Of a stretch of 55,164 nucleotides of DNA, positions 23,593-32,443 are shown piece after piece (position 1 is the first letter of the stretch; every line of letters starts with the position of its first letter). The position numbers and the translations under genes were made by a program. The stretch is from Candidatus Peribacteraceae bacterium (GTDB lineage Bacteria; Patescibacteriota; Gracilibacteria; Peribacterales; Peribacteraceae). Below the pieces are notes generated by a model. That model was given only the letters and a program-made list of their open reading frames with translations, did no database searches and was not told where the DNA came from. Where the stretch lies: contig JAQVMB010000009.1 in the NCBI GenBank assembly GCA_028703835.1, forward strand, positions 1-55,164. The letters run 5' to 3'.

Positions 23593-24620
23593 ACAAGCCA
23601 ATCCCACCGTAATTGCGCATTCATGGGAATATCAATTTTAGCGGTCTTTCCCAGCAGTTCCTCGAAGCGTGCCGCGGGGATTTCCCCGGTGCCGGGACGC
23701 TTGACCCACAGGTTTGCTGCCGTACATTTCTCTCCCGCACGGATATCCGCAATGCTCACGACGGAGGCGTAGGCGAAATCGATGGTCGGTTGCTCTTCGG
23801 GAAGGATGGTTTTGCCGCCGCCCAAGCATTGGTGGATGGCTTTCGATCCTTCGATGAGCTGCGCCATCTCGTCCGGCGTCATGGAGATGGGCGTGTCCGG
23901 ACCGGGCCAGGAACGGTCGCAGGTGAAGTGCCGCTCCAGGATCGATGCGCCGAGCGCGGCGGCCCCCAGGCAGGGAAAGAGGGAAAGCGAATGGTCGGAG
24001 TAACCGATCACGGCGTCGGGGAATGCCCGCTGCAGGTCGGCGATGGCGCCCAGCCGCACATGGGAGTAGGGCGTGGGGTACATGCTCGTGCAGTGCAGGA
24101 GCGCGAAAGGCAGCTTCGCGTCGCGCAGGATCTGCACGGCGGGAGCCACGCTCTTCAGGTCATTCATGCCCGTGCTGAGGATTACGGGTTTGCCGAAGGA
24201 CGCGATGTGGCGGATCAGCGGGTAATTGTTGCACTCGCCCGAACCGATCTTGTACGCGGCTACGCCCATCGCTTCCAGCCGGTCCGCGGCGGCGCGGGAG
24301 AAGGGCGTCGAGAGGTACAGCATTCCTTTTTCCTCCGTTCGCTTCTTCACCAGCCGGTCTTCTTCCTCGGTCAGGCGGCACCGCGCCATGATGTCCCAGA
24401 TCGATTCCGTGGCGTTTCCGGGGATGACGTCATTCGGGATCATCTCATCTTCGATGACGTGGCATTGGAACTTCACGCACTCCGCCCCGGCCGCCGCCGC
24501 CGCGTCCACCATCTGAAGCGCCTTGCGAACGTCTCCTTCATGGTTGATGCCCACCTCGGCGATGACGAGGGGGGGGTGGGCAGGGCCGATGCGCCGTCCA
24601 AGGATGACCAATTCCGGCAT
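23589..24620 (-). CDS. N-acetylneuraminate/legionaminate synthase family protein (NeuB-type), copy 2
   Basis: 343 aa. PEP-dependent nonulosonic acid synthase. LVIAEVGINHEGDVRKALQM (about 18-37) opens the barrel; AECVKFQCHVIEDEMIP, YLSTPFSRAAADRLEAMGV, YKIGSGECNNYPLIRHIA, ILSTGMNDLKS, LHCTSMYPTPYSHVRL and ERHFTCDRSWPGPDTPISMTPDEM match the family. A C-terminal SAF domain starts near ASVVSIADIRAGEKCTAANL and includes VKRPGTGEIPAARFEELLG. The AEVGINHEGD and GECNN forms are closer to legionaminate/neuraminate synthases than copy 1. Coupled by ATGA to the second NeuC. Confidence 0.92.
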   Translation of the reverse strand: MPELVILGRRIGPAHPPLVIAEVGINHEGDVRKALQMVDAAAAAGAECVKFQCHVIEDEMIPNDVIPGNATESIWDIMARCRLTEEEDRLVKKRTEEKGMLYLSTPFSRAAADRLEAMGVAAYKIGSGECNNYPLIRHIASFGKPVILSTGMNDLKSVAPAVQILRDAKLPFALLHCTSMYPTPYSHVRLGAIADLQRAFPDAVIGYSDHSLSLFPCLGAAALGASILERHFTCDRSWPGPDTPISMTPDEMAQLIEGSKAIHQCLGGGKTILPEEQPTIDFAYASVVSIADIRAGEKCTAANLWVKRPGTGEIPAARFEELLGKTAKIDIPMNAQLRWDWLV

Positions 24621-24683
24621 ATGCGGGCGTTACTGTACCTTTGCGGGGCGGAAATCACACGTAAAAACACCCTCCTTCGCACT

Positions 24684-25826
24684 TCAGTGGGAATGGTTAT
24701 TCTTCGTTCTTTTTTGAATTGCCTCCAGTATTTTCGGAGCGGTATTCCAATCGATGGAACAGGTTTCCGATCCGGCATATGCCTGCTGGCGGATGCGGAG
24801 CGCTTCCCGCACGGCAGGATCATGCAGGAGTCCCCGTACGGCGTCGCGGACTTGTCCGAGATTGCGCGCCACCGCTCCCAGTCCCCGTACGCCGGGCGAA
24901 TCCTCGTAGGCAGACAAACTCTCGCCTCGCATCACCAGGTCCATGGAGACGACGGTGTTGTGCCCGAGGAGGCCGAGCCAATTGATGGCCGTCGCGCCCG
25001 GTCCTGTGACGGACACATCCGCAACGCCGTGACTCCGCGCATCGGCCGTGTCGCGCAGGGCCTGTTCCGCGGGGCTGCGCAGCTCGTCATTCGCGATCGT
25101 CCAAGCATCGCCCAATTCGCCGCGGATCGACGCCAGCAGCGCATCATATTCTTCCCTCTTGCCGCGCCATTTCTCGCTTCCGGCTTCTCCCGGATGCGGG
25201 CGGTAGTGGAAGACCGTCCGGTCCAGGCGGTCATGGAATTGCTCAAGGAGCTGCCGGAGCAGGGCCGCTTCCGTTTCGATGGTTTTGGCTCCCGGCACGT
25301 AGATGACAGCGTCTTCCGCCGTGATGGTCCGTTCGTCGCCATCGCGTACTTTTCTGACGCCTCCGTTCCGGCGCAATCCGCGCGCTTGCTCGTAGGCATT
25401 TTTATCCGTTTCCCAGTGGGGCGGGGGGCCGACGTAGACGCTCTCGGGGAAACCGAACGCGCGGTAGGCATCCTCCTTGCCGGGCATGGCGGGGAAAACG
25501 GCGACGTGGAAGGGGGCGGTCCCTTTTGCGGCGGGATCCATCAGGGCATTCCCCGGATAGTCTTCCACGACGAAGAGCGGCATCTCTTCGTGCAGGCGTC
25601 GCGCCACGGCGGTCTCCGCGTCCACGGCATTGGAGACGCCGAGGATCACCGCGTCGCAGGAACGGAGCCTCTCCGCCGACCGATTCAAGGCGTCTTCCAG
25701 CTGCTCTTCCCCATCAGGGCGCAGCGACGTCAGGGTCGTGTCATGGCCGTACCATGCCGCTTCGTTGGCTATCTGCCGCAGCATCTTGAAGGGGCCGACG
25801 TTATAGGCGCTGAATCCAAGCTTCAT
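24684..25826 (-). CDS. Putative surface-glycan biosynthesis protein (GT-B-like, unrecognised)
   Basis: 380 aa. No family recognised. MKLGFSAYNVGPFKMLRQIA begins a Rossmann-like fold; CDAVILGVSNAVDAETAVAR is a second strand-helix unit. A middle strand AVIYVPGAKTIETEAALLRQ and HYRPHPGEAGSEKWRG resemble the GT-B or epimerase HPGE signature, and VADVSVTGPGATAINWLGLLG-HNTVVSMDL looks like the donor-site G-S-G/T loop. First gene of the minus-strand neuB2-neuC2 operon (63 bp gap), so a CMP-nonulosonate-linked role is plausible. The promoter just upstream is one of the best in the window. Confidence 0.55.
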   Translation of the reverse strand: MKLGFSAYNVGPFKMLRQIANEAAWYGHDTTLTSLRPDGEEQLEDALNRSAERLRSCDAVILGVSNAVDAETAVARRLHEEMPLFVVEDYPGNALMDPAAKGTAPFHVAVFPAMPGKEDAYRAFGFPESVYVGPPPHWETDKNAYEQARGLRRNGGVRKVRDGDERTITAEDAVIYVPGAKTIETEAALLRQLLEQFHDRLDRTVFHYRPHPGEAGSEKWRGKREEYDALLASIRGELGDAWTIANDELRSPAEQALRDTADARSHGVADVSVTGPGATAINWLGLLGHNTVVSMDLVMRGESLSAYEDSPGVRGLGAVARNLGQVRDAVRGLLHDPAVREALRIRQQAYAGSETCSIDWNTAPKILEAIQKRTKNNHSH

Positions 25827-25832
25827 AAGAAC

Positions 25833-25863
25833 AATATAATAAATTAATTATGTAATTTGTCAA
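25833..25863 (-). promoter_or_regulatory. Sigma70-type promoter, near-leaderless, for the neuB2 operon
   Basis: Minus-strand TTGACA (25858-25863) and overlapping -10 candidates TATTAT (25836-25841, 16-nt spacer) and TATATT (25833-25838, six nt before the ATG at 25826). The region is the most AT-rich intergenic stretch in the sugar locus. Confidence 0.6.
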
Positions 25864-25930
25864 TTACTTGCATGCGGGTTTCGGCTGCGGAAGTGATGCG
25901 ATATCCCGCTGTCTGATACGATACGGAAGA

Positions 25931-26971
25931 ATGACGAATCCATTTCCTCGCATGGTCGGCGTGGAACGTGTGTACGGTAAAGAGACGGATATGCGTGCGA
26001 TGCGCCGTACGGGTGCATGGAAACGGGACATTGCGGGGCGGCAGCAAGAGCTGGCCCGGCGCCTGCGCCCGTCCATCGAGCCGCTCGCGGCGTGTCCCAT
26101 CTGCGGCTCGGAGAAGCATGACCTCCTCGTCGTCATTTTCGAGTATCCCTTTCGCACCTGCGTCGCGTGCGGCCATGTATTTAATGCGGAGCCGCCCGCT
26201 CCTTCCGCACTCGCGTCCCTGTATGCCGCGGACAAGAGCGGGGCGGATGCGACGGCGGTGCAGGACCGGATCTACATCCAGCCGGATCTCTTCAAGGCGC
26301 GCATGGAAACGATCGCCGCGCCCAAGGCTGCGTTCATCAGTGAGCGTGCGGGGGGGAAGGGTTTGTGGGTGGATGTGGGAGCCGGTGTGGGAGACCTCGT
26401 CCTGAGCGCGGCCGCATTGGGATGGGATGCCGTCGGTTTGGAGAGCGATGCGCGGGAAGTGGCGTTCGCGCGGGGCATGGGGGCGCGCATGGAGGAGATG
26501 CAATTGGACAGGGACAATGCGGCAATACATGTGGGGAATGCGCGCGTCGTGACGCTCCTCAATGTTCTGGAGCATGTGCGCGATCCGCGTGCCTTCCTGG
26601 GCTGGATCGTTTCCCCGCTTGCGAAAGGTTCGGTTGTCGCCGTGGAAGTACCGCGGCACCCGTCCTGGAGTGCGCTTGGCAATGTCGCGTTTCCGCATCT
26701 CGCCGCGCGCCACATCTACCCGCCTGACCACCTGCACGTGTTCTCGGAGGCGTCGCTGGAACGTTTGTTGCGCGGTTGCGGCCTTGCGCCCTTCAGCATG
26801 TGGCTCTTCGGGCAGGACATCCATGAGATTCTCAGCAGCATTGCCGCGGAGCGCGGTATGGACGGACATCCGCTCCTCGACGCCGCGTATGCCGCCGTTC
26901 CCGAACTGCAGCGTGTCATCGACAGCCAGGATCTATCGGATACCATGCTGGTCCTGGCGCGCAAAGACTGA
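25931..26971 (+). CDS. Class I SAM-dependent methyltransferase with N-terminal zinc ribbon
   Basis: 346 aa. A Cys4 pair CPICGSEKHD and CVACGHVFN (about residues 53-85) is followed by a class I methyltransferase fold: LWVDVGAGVGDLVLSAAALG (SAM motif I), VGLESDAREVAFARG (motif II acidic residue), VVTLLNVLEHVRDPRAFLGW (motif IV NVLEH), and a late PPDHLHVFSEASLERLL segment. This layout is common for sugar C- or O-methyltransferases in nucleotide-sugar pathways. TACGAT (25917-25922) ends eight nt before the ATG. The zinc ribbon may bind the sugar nucleotide or RNA. Confidence 0.85.
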   Translation: MTNPFPRMVGVERVYGKETDMRAMRRTGAWKRDIAGRQQELARRLRPSIEPLAACPICGSEKHDLLVVIFEYPFRTCVACGHVFNAEPPAPSALASLYAADKSGADATAVQDRIYIQPDLFKARMETIAAPKAAFISERAGGKGLWVDVGAGVGDLVLSAAALGWDAVGLESDAREVAFARGMGARMEEMQLDRDNAAIHVGNARVVTLLNVLEHVRDPRAFLGWIVSPLAKGSVVAVEVPRHPSWSALGNVAFPHLAARHIYPPDHLHVFSEASLERLLRGCGLAPFSMWLFGQDIHEILSSIAAERGMDGHPLLDAAYAAVPELQRVIDSQDLSDTMLVLARKD

Positions 26972-26990
26972 CGCATCTTCTTTTTCTTCC

Positions 26991-27728
26991 ATGTCTTCCT
27001 CCTCACCCCTCCCTTTCTTGAAAGGCCGGCGCACGCATGACAGGTTCTACCTGCACGAGCGCCGCACCAAGCCCAAGGAGTACTTCCTTTTCGTGGCGGA
27101 CAAGGCCGGACCGTTCCTCCGCCGTTTGCCCGCTCCCGCCATCCTGGACGTAGGCTGCGCAGCGGGGGATTTTCTTTCTTTCCTTGCGGGACGCTTCCCG
27201 TCCGCGCGCCTGCATGGCATGGACATACTGCCCGCGTTGATCAGACGGGCGCGGAAAGATGTTCCAGCTGCCACGTTCTTCGTGGGTGATATCGACAAGG
27301 GAAAGCATCTGCCGCAGGCAAAATTCGATGCAATATTCATGAACGGCGTGCACCTCATTTTTGACGATATCGACGGTTGGATGCAGCATGTTCTCTCGCT
27401 TCTCAAGCCGCGAGGCTGCGCGTATGTCTTCGGCATCTTCAACCCCGAACCCGTGGATGTCCTCACCCGCACGCGCGCGGTTGGCGGGGAGTGGCAGCCC
27501 GGATGGAATGTCTTCTCACGCCGCACGGTCCTGGAAACGCTGGAGAAGCATGGAGTGGCGGGTCGCTTCTTCCCTTTCGAAATCGGCATCGATGTTCCCC
27601 GCCATCGCGACGATCCGTTGCGGGCATGGTCGTTCAAGGATGACCGCGGACATCGCCTGCTCGTCAACGGCACGCAGATCCTGCATCATTTGTCGCTCCT
27701 CGTGATGCAGCGGAAAAAAGAGAATTGA
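26991..27728 (+). CDS. Class I SAM-dependent methyltransferase
   Basis: 245 aa. AILDVGCAAGDFLSFLAGRF is motif I; LHGMDILPALIRRARKD motif II; AIFMNGVHLIFDDIDGW matches the post-motif II/IV strand; LKPRGCAYVFGIFNPEP is the motif VI turn. No target domain is seen. It follows the zinc-ribbon methyltransferase with 19 bp between, likely co-transcribed, and converges on a formyltransferase gene. An O-methylation of a glycan sugar is the most likely role (inference). Confidence 0.83.
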   Translation: MSSSSPLPFLKGRRTHDRFYLHERRTKPKEYFLFVADKAGPFLRRLPAPAILDVGCAAGDFLSFLAGRFPSARLHGMDILPALIRRARKDVPAATFFVGDIDKGKHLPQAKFDAIFMNGVHLIFDDIDGWMQHVLSLLKPRGCAYVFGIFNPEPVDVLTRTRAVGGEWQPGWNVFSRRTVLETLEKHGVAGRFFPFEIGIDVPRHRDDPLRAWSFKDDRGHRLLVNGTQILHHLSLLVMQRKKEN

Positions 27729-27735
27729 AGCGATA

Positions 27736-28542
27736 TCAATGTGACGCATCCACGTACGGCCGCACGAATGATGCGAGGTCACGTTTCTCCAGTTGTCTCC
27801 TCACGTCCGCGGGAGAGGGCAGCTTGCCGAGATAGTCCGTCGCCACGGCATCCGTGAAATCCGCGCGGCGGCTGTAACGCAGTTCCCTGTTTTTGTCCTG
27901 TGCGACAGCTTCAAGTTGCAGCAGCGTTCCGTTTCGGATGTGTTTCGCCAATCCCCGGTGTGCCGCACGCACGGCCAACATGCCGAGGAGGAACGGGTCC
28001 GTGTCCGCCGTTGCGGGAAAGGCGTGGAAGAGCATGCCGCCCGAATCCAAGCCCGCGGAGAGCAGGTGGATGGTCGCGCCGACCAGGTCCGCGCGGCCGT
28101 CGTACGCCGCCCAGAAGTTGCACGCGCTGCCGCGGTAGTAGGGGGAGACGCCCATGTGGAGGTTCACGGCTTTCTTTGTGAGGAGACGTCCAAGGAGAGG
28201 TTCTTTGATGTAGCTGGATCCGAACACGACGATCAGGTTGCTTCGGAGTGTTTCCTCCAGGAGGGGGAGGGGGGTGTGGGAGAGTGTTCCCTGCTCCAGC
28301 CTGATGGTCCTGGCATTGGGAGGCGTCCGGTATTCGTGTCCGAAGACGGCGTTCTCTGCTTCCTTCACGCGCTTGAAGTACGACCGCAGGATTTCCGGTT
28401 CCTGCCCGCTTTCGTTCAGAGGCGCAACAGGGGGTATTTTCGTTTCTTCAATGACAAAGAGTGTCTTGCAGAGCGGTGCGAGCGTTTCCGCCAGCGCCCG
28501 GTGGCGCGGCTGGTCGGCGGTGAAGACCGTGATGGCGTTCAT
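27736..28542 (-). CDS. Formyltransferase-like protein (sugar N-formylation candidate)
   Basis: 268 aa. The 10-formyl-tetrahydrofolate hydrolase/transferase core is visible: LIVVFGSSYIKEPLLGRLL, VNLHMGVSPYYRGSACNFWA (N-x-H motif at VNLH with the following S-x-YRG loop), and GATIHLLSAGLDSGGML (I-x-D-SG metal/formyl site). It lacks the C-terminal tRNA-binding domain of Fmt. In this cluster it may formylate a dTDP- or UDP-amino sugar, using amino groups made by the 35.9 kb aminotransferase. Start overlaps the upstream deacetylase stop as ATGA. Confidence 0.82.
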   Translation of the reverse strand: MNAITVFTADQPRHRALAETLAPLCKTLFVIEETKIPPVAPLNESGQEPEILRSYFKRVKEAENAVFGHEYRTPPNARTIRLEQGTLSHTPLPLLEETLRSNLIVVFGSSYIKEPLLGRLLTKKAVNLHMGVSPYYRGSACNFWAAYDGRADLVGATIHLLSAGLDSGGMLFHAFPATADTDPFLLGMLAVRAAHRGLAKHIRNGTLLQLEAVAQDKNRELRYSRRADFTDAVATDYLGKLPSPADVRRQLEKRDLASFVRPYVDASH

Positions 28543-29480
28543 GAGGCGTTCATCATAGCAAACACATGCGCGTGGTCCTGCCGTGGAAGTTCCAGCGGAT
28601 CGGTGGACCCTCCTTCGAGCATCGACCGGAATCCCATTCGAATTCCCAATGACCGGAGGATCGTGAGCGTCGCGGGGGAGTAGGCGTTGCAGGGATGCGA
28701 CATGCTGACGATGTGCTCGTCGAGGAGCGACGAGAGGCAGTCGCGGTTGCGGCGGTATTCCTCTTCCTGTTGCGGCAGCGCGAGGGCGGCGATATCCGTG
28801 GGATGCGAGTGGGAATGCAGGCCGATGACGTGGCCCTGCCGCCGCAGATTTCGTACGTCATCGGGGGACATCCATAGCAGGGCGGGCAGCGCCGCAAGAT
28901 CGACGCGCCCCGTCGGCCCGCAGTCCGCCACGATCCGGTCCATGATCTCTTCGTACCGTTCCTGTCCCAGGACGCGGTCGCGGAGGAAGCGGAAGCGCCG
29001 GTCGGCGTCGGTGTAGTAGTGCAATGCCGGGAGATAGGACGTCGGCGAAAAATCGTGCAGGGCTTCCCGTGCCGCGGAGGCGTGGGGTGAGCGCATCAGG
29101 GACTCCTCGAAGGCGGCGTAGAACGTCTCCATGGAGGGGAAGCAGGCGTGACGGACGTGGCGGTAGATCTCCAGCTTCAGGGTTCCTCCTTCCAGGACGG
29201 CGGAAGGCACAAAGAAGAAGGCTGTCAGGCCGCGCTCGGCCAGGACGGGGGCGGCGATGTCGTACTGGCACTTCAGGCCGTCGTCGAACGTCAGGCAGAG
29301 CATCCCGGGCTGCAGGCTTCCGCCCATCGCATGCCGCAGCCATTCCTCTGCGGAGAGGAGACGGGACGGGTCGAGGAAGTCGAGCAGGCGGTGCAGGCCG
29401 TCCGCGGAGAGGCTGCCCTGCCCGGGGGCATGGCGGCCGCCGTGGAAATGATGGAACATCACGCCGTGCGGGAGGAGCAT
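28539..29480 (-). CDS. Polysaccharide deacetylase (NodB/CE4-like)
   Basis: 313 aa. CE4 motifs: MLCLTFDDGLKCQYD (Asp66-Asp67), GLHSHSHPTD (two metal-binding His about 235-240), and a later SHPCNAYSP groove motif. A longer middle (LKLEIYRHVRHACFPSMETF onward) distinguishes it from the shorter CE4 gene at 11.8 kb; similar long forms occur beside ABC exporters. No signal peptide is seen. ATG at 29480 lies 55 nt after the ABC-transporter stop, on the same operon, so it may act on the exported or assembling glycan at the membrane. Confidence 0.83.
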   Translation of the reverse strand: MLLPHGVMFHHFHGGRHAPGQGSLSADGLHRLLDFLDPSRLLSAEEWLRHAMGGSLQPGMLCLTFDDGLKCQYDIAAPVLAERGLTAFFFVPSAVLEGGTLKLEIYRHVRHACFPSMETFYAAFEESLMRSPHASAAREALHDFSPTSYLPALHYYTDADRRFRFLRDRVLGQERYEEIMDRIVADCGPTGRVDLAALPALLWMSPDDVRNLRRQGHVIGLHSHSHPTDIAALALPQQEEEYRRNRDCLSSLLDEHIVSMSHPCNAYSPATLTILRSLGIRMGFRSMLEGGSTDPLELPRQDHAHVFAMMNAS

Positions 29481-29535
29481 GCCGGGATGGTCGCGGTAGA
29501 GGGCTATGCGGCGGGGCGGAAAGACGGGGGGAGGT

Positions 29536-31356
29536 TCATGTGAACTTCTGCTCTTCCCACAGCATCCGGAAGGTTCCGTCCTTCGCGAGAAGGTCGGCGA
29601 GCGCCCCTTCCTCCGTGCAGCGGCCGTCTTCGATGACGGCGATCTTGTCCGCGTGGCGGATGGTGGAGAGGCGGTGGGCGATGACGATGGCGGTCTTGTC
29701 GCGGATGACGTCGTCGATGGCTTCCTGGATCAGCTTCTCCGTGCGGCTGTCGAGGGAGCTCGTGGCTTCGTCGAGGATGAGGATGTCCGCCCCTTTCAGC
29801 AGGGCGCGCGCGATGGAGACGCGCTGGCGTTCCCCACCCGAGAGCTTCATGCCGCGGTCGCCCACGAGCGTTTCCAGTCCCTTCGGCAGGCGGGACACCA
29901 CGTCCTCCAGGCGCGCCTGCCGCACGGCTTCCCGCAGGCGTTCCTCACTCACGTCATCCATGGCGTAGGCGATGTTGTTCCGGAGCGTGTCGTGGAAGAG
30001 GTACGTCTCCTGGCTGACGAGGGCGAGATGGCGCAGGAGGGAATCGGTCCGGAACGCGCGTATGTCGGTGCCGTCCAGGAAGAGCGTCCCGGGGGGGCAG
30101 TCGTAGAAGCGCATGAGCAGATGGATGATCGTGCTCTTGCCGGCGCCGGTGGGACCCACGATGGCCGTCATCTTCCCGCGTTCAATGGTGAGGTCCAGCC
30201 CGCGCAGGACGTCGCGGTCTCCCGTGTAGGAGAAGCGCAGGTCCCGGAAGCGGATGGCTTCGTGAAGCCCCGTGCATTCTTTGTCGCCAGAGGGGATCAC
30301 GTGCTTGTCGCCGTCTTCGAATACGGCGATGACGGAATCCAGCGGGCCGCTGGCGTTGGCGAGGGAAGTGCGGATGCTCGAGAGCGTGCCGAAGCGGTTG
30401 GACACGTTGATGACCATGTAAAAGTACACGATGAAGGCGGGGGGGGTGCCCGCCCCGCCCCGCACGAGCAGGTAGAGCATCGTGCTGAAGAGGAGGAGCG
30501 CGGCGAAGAGGGTGATCATTTCCTGGAAGGGGCCTACCGCGTTTTGTACCACGCTCATGGACATGTCGATGCGCGCTTTCTCTTCGCCGATGAGCGCGAA
30601 GCGTTTCTTTTCCAGGTCTTCCGCCGCGAAGGCGCGCACGAGGGGGATGGTGGAGAAGATCTCCATGATCTTCTGGTTCAGCTCACCCCGCTTTGCGGCG
30701 AGATCTTGGGAGAGTTTGCCCAGCTTGTCCACGAGCTTGCGAACCGAGAAGTAGAGGAGGGCGAAGATGGGGAGGGCGAAGAGCGTGAGTTTCCACGAGA
30801 TGGCCGCCATGATCGCCAGGTACGAGACGAGGGAGAACAGGGCGTTCATGTACCGGTCCATTTCCATCAGCGGCTGGATTCCCAGGAACGACGATTCGTA
30901 GAGAACGTTTGCGTGGTGCCCGGCGCTTGTCCGGTCAAAGAAGAGCCGTCCGAACGAGAGGTAGCGCGCGAACATCTGGCGTCGTAGATGGAACAGGAAA
31001 CGGACGGAGAAGTACGAGACGGCGATGGAGGTCAGGTAGCGCAGCACGTTCTTCAGAAGGATGACGACCACGAAGAGCCCGAGGAGCGTGGCGAAGAGGG
31101 CGCGGTCGGAGCCGACGAGTAGGGGCGGGAGCCGCGTGAGAGCGGTGCCCAGTACGGGAATGTCCTTCAGGAAGCTGAAGTCCTTCGACAGGAAGCCGTT
31201 GAGGAGGGGGATCAGCAGCCCCATCCCCGCCCCTTCGAAGAAGGCGGCGCCCATGGACAACCCCAGCGGCACGATCAGGTGGATCGGGCGGACACGGATG
31301 CGTCGCAGGAGGAAGACGAGATGCCGGAAGGCGGACCATTCGCCGCGGAGGGCCAT
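29536..31356 (-). CDS. ABC exporter, fused membrane and ATPase domains (MsbA-like)
   Basis: 606 aa half-transporter; dimers export lipid-linked substrates. About six membrane helices occupy residues 15-330 (LIVPLGLSMGAAFFEGAGMG and ALFATLLGLFVVVILL among them). The ATPase domain has Walker A GPTGAGKST near 400, Q-loop LVSQETYLF, signature LSGGERQRV near 500, Walker B ILILDEATSSLDS near 520 and the switch IVIAHRLST. The start at 31356 is chosen because TACTCT ends eight nt upstream. A G8 tract (30439-30446) lies between membrane segments. Likely substrate: an undecaprenyl-linked oligosaccharide from this locus. Confidence 0.93.
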   Translation of the reverse strand: MALRGEWSAFRHLVFLLRRIRVRPIHLIVPLGLSMGAAFFEGAGMGLLIPLLNGFLSKDFSFLKDIPVLGTALTRLPPLLVGSDRALFATLLGLFVVVILLKNVLRYLTSIAVSYFSVRFLFHLRRQMFARYLSFGRLFFDRTSAGHHANVLYESSFLGIQPLMEMDRYMNALFSLVSYLAIMAAISWKLTLFALPIFALLYFSVRKLVDKLGKLSQDLAAKRGELNQKIMEIFSTIPLVRAFAAEDLEKKRFALIGEEKARIDMSMSVVQNAVGPFQEMITLFAALLLFSTMLYLLVRGGAGTPPAFIVYFYMVINVSNRFGTLSSIRTSLANASGPLDSVIAVFEDGDKHVIPSGDKECTGLHEAIRFRDLRFSYTGDRDVLRGLDLTIERGKMTAIVGPTGAGKSTIIHLLMRFYDCPPGTLFLDGTDIRAFRTDSLLRHLALVSQETYLFHDTLRNNIAYAMDDVSEERLREAVRQARLEDVVSRLPKGLETLVGDRGMKLSGGERQRVSIARALLKGADILILDEATSSLDSRTEKLIQEAIDDVIRDKTAIVIAHRLSTIRHADKIAVIEDGRCTEEGALADLLAKDGTFRMLWEEQKFT

Positions 31357-31447
31357 ATATGGATAGAGTAACAGACGGAGCCTCCGAAATCTTCCGACTT
31401 TGCATCCCGCATCTCTGCTACGATGCATTGGAATTCCCCTCGCACCG

Positions 31448-32437
31448 ATGGCTTCCTCTTCATCAGATCCCGTATTGTCTGCAGAAATCGAGCGATTGCG
31501 CCCCTGGCGCTATAATCATCGCAAGGGGGATGCTTTCATCAGCAGCGATCATCCGTTTACAGGGGCACTTCATGATGTGCACTGGAAGCCGATTCTTCAG
31601 CATGTACTGGGTGTCCTGAACGGCATAACTCCGCTTTCCTCTCTCCGTGCAATCGATCTCGGTTGTCTGGAAGGTCACTACACCGATGTGTTTTGCGAGG
31701 CGGGGTTTCGCGAAGTGGTGGGAACGGATCTGAGTGACCGGCATCTGGAACGCGCGGAGTTCCTTCTGAAGCGTTTCAAGGGGCATAAGAATGTCTCTCT
31801 TCATAAGCTCAATGCTGCTGATGAGACGGGCATGGGAGCACTCGGCACTTTCAACGTCGTCTTCTGTCACGGGCTTCTCTACCACCTCAAAGATCCTCTG
31901 AAATTTTTTGATGTCGTCGAGAAGATGATTCCCAAGGATGGGCCTTTCTACCTCCTTCTCGCGACGCAGTACAAAGGCAGTTACGTACTCAATGTCGCCC
32001 CCTATCCGTTCGCAGAGTTGCAGATCAAGAAATTGCGGCAGCACAGCGCGCATCTGCCGGACGGCATGCTTTATTCGCCGGTGGACGAGTCTGTGTTCGA
32101 GCGCTGCTCGTTCCGTCTCAATCCCGCCGCGCTCCACCGCGTCCTCAGCCGCGCGTACGACTATAAGGGTCTCATCGCGTACGACACGCCCCATGGTCAC
32201 CGCCATTCGCTCAATTCATACCTCATCGCGACCAAGCAACCGCAGCCCTCGCTTCTCGCGGCGTTGCAGAAAGCCCCTCCCGTGGGCTGCCGCTTCGCGA
32301 CGTGGGATCCGCACACGGTCAATTCCTACTCGTTCACGCGCCGTCCCGAGGCCATCCTCGTACGCACTCTCGTTCGGCTGGCACATTTCTTCGGTCGCTG
32401 GGCGCAAAAAATTGCCGTGCGGGAAGTGGAGCTGTGA
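31448..32437 (+). CDS. SAM-dependent methyltransferase (CmoB-like fold)
   Basis: 329 aa. LRAIDLGCLEGHYTDVFCEA is SAM motif I; VVGTDLSDRHLERAEFLLKR motif II; FNVVFCHGLLYHLKDPLKFF matches the motif IV region of CmoB/DUF1698-type enzymes (LYHL). The C-terminal part contains HGHRHSLNSYL and TWDPHTVNSYSFTRRPEA, probably the substrate cap. ATG at 31448; the extended -10 GCTACGAT at 31417-31424 gives a leader of about 17 nt. Divergent from the ABC exporter. Substrate unknown. Confidence 0.82.
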   Translation: MASSSSDPVLSAEIERLRPWRYNHRKGDAFISSDHPFTGALHDVHWKPILQHVLGVLNGITPLSSLRAIDLGCLEGHYTDVFCEAGFREVVGTDLSDRHLERAEFLLKRFKGHKNVSLHKLNAADETGMGALGTFNVVFCHGLLYHLKDPLKFFDVVEKMIPKDGPFYLLLATQYKGSYVLNVAPYPFAELQIKKLRQHSAHLPDGMLYSPVDESVFERCSFRLNPAALHRVLSRAYDYKGLIAYDTPHGHRHSLNSYLIATKQPQPSLLAALQKAPPVGCRFATWDPHTVNSYSFTRRPEAILVRTLVRLAHFFGRWAQKIAVREVEL

Positions 32438-32443
32438 TGTGCG

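Noticed and set aside
29506-30987. 493-residue plus-strand frame opposite the ABC exporter
   Set aside because: Antisense shadow of the Walker A/B-containing ATPase gene; highly charged low-complexity composition.
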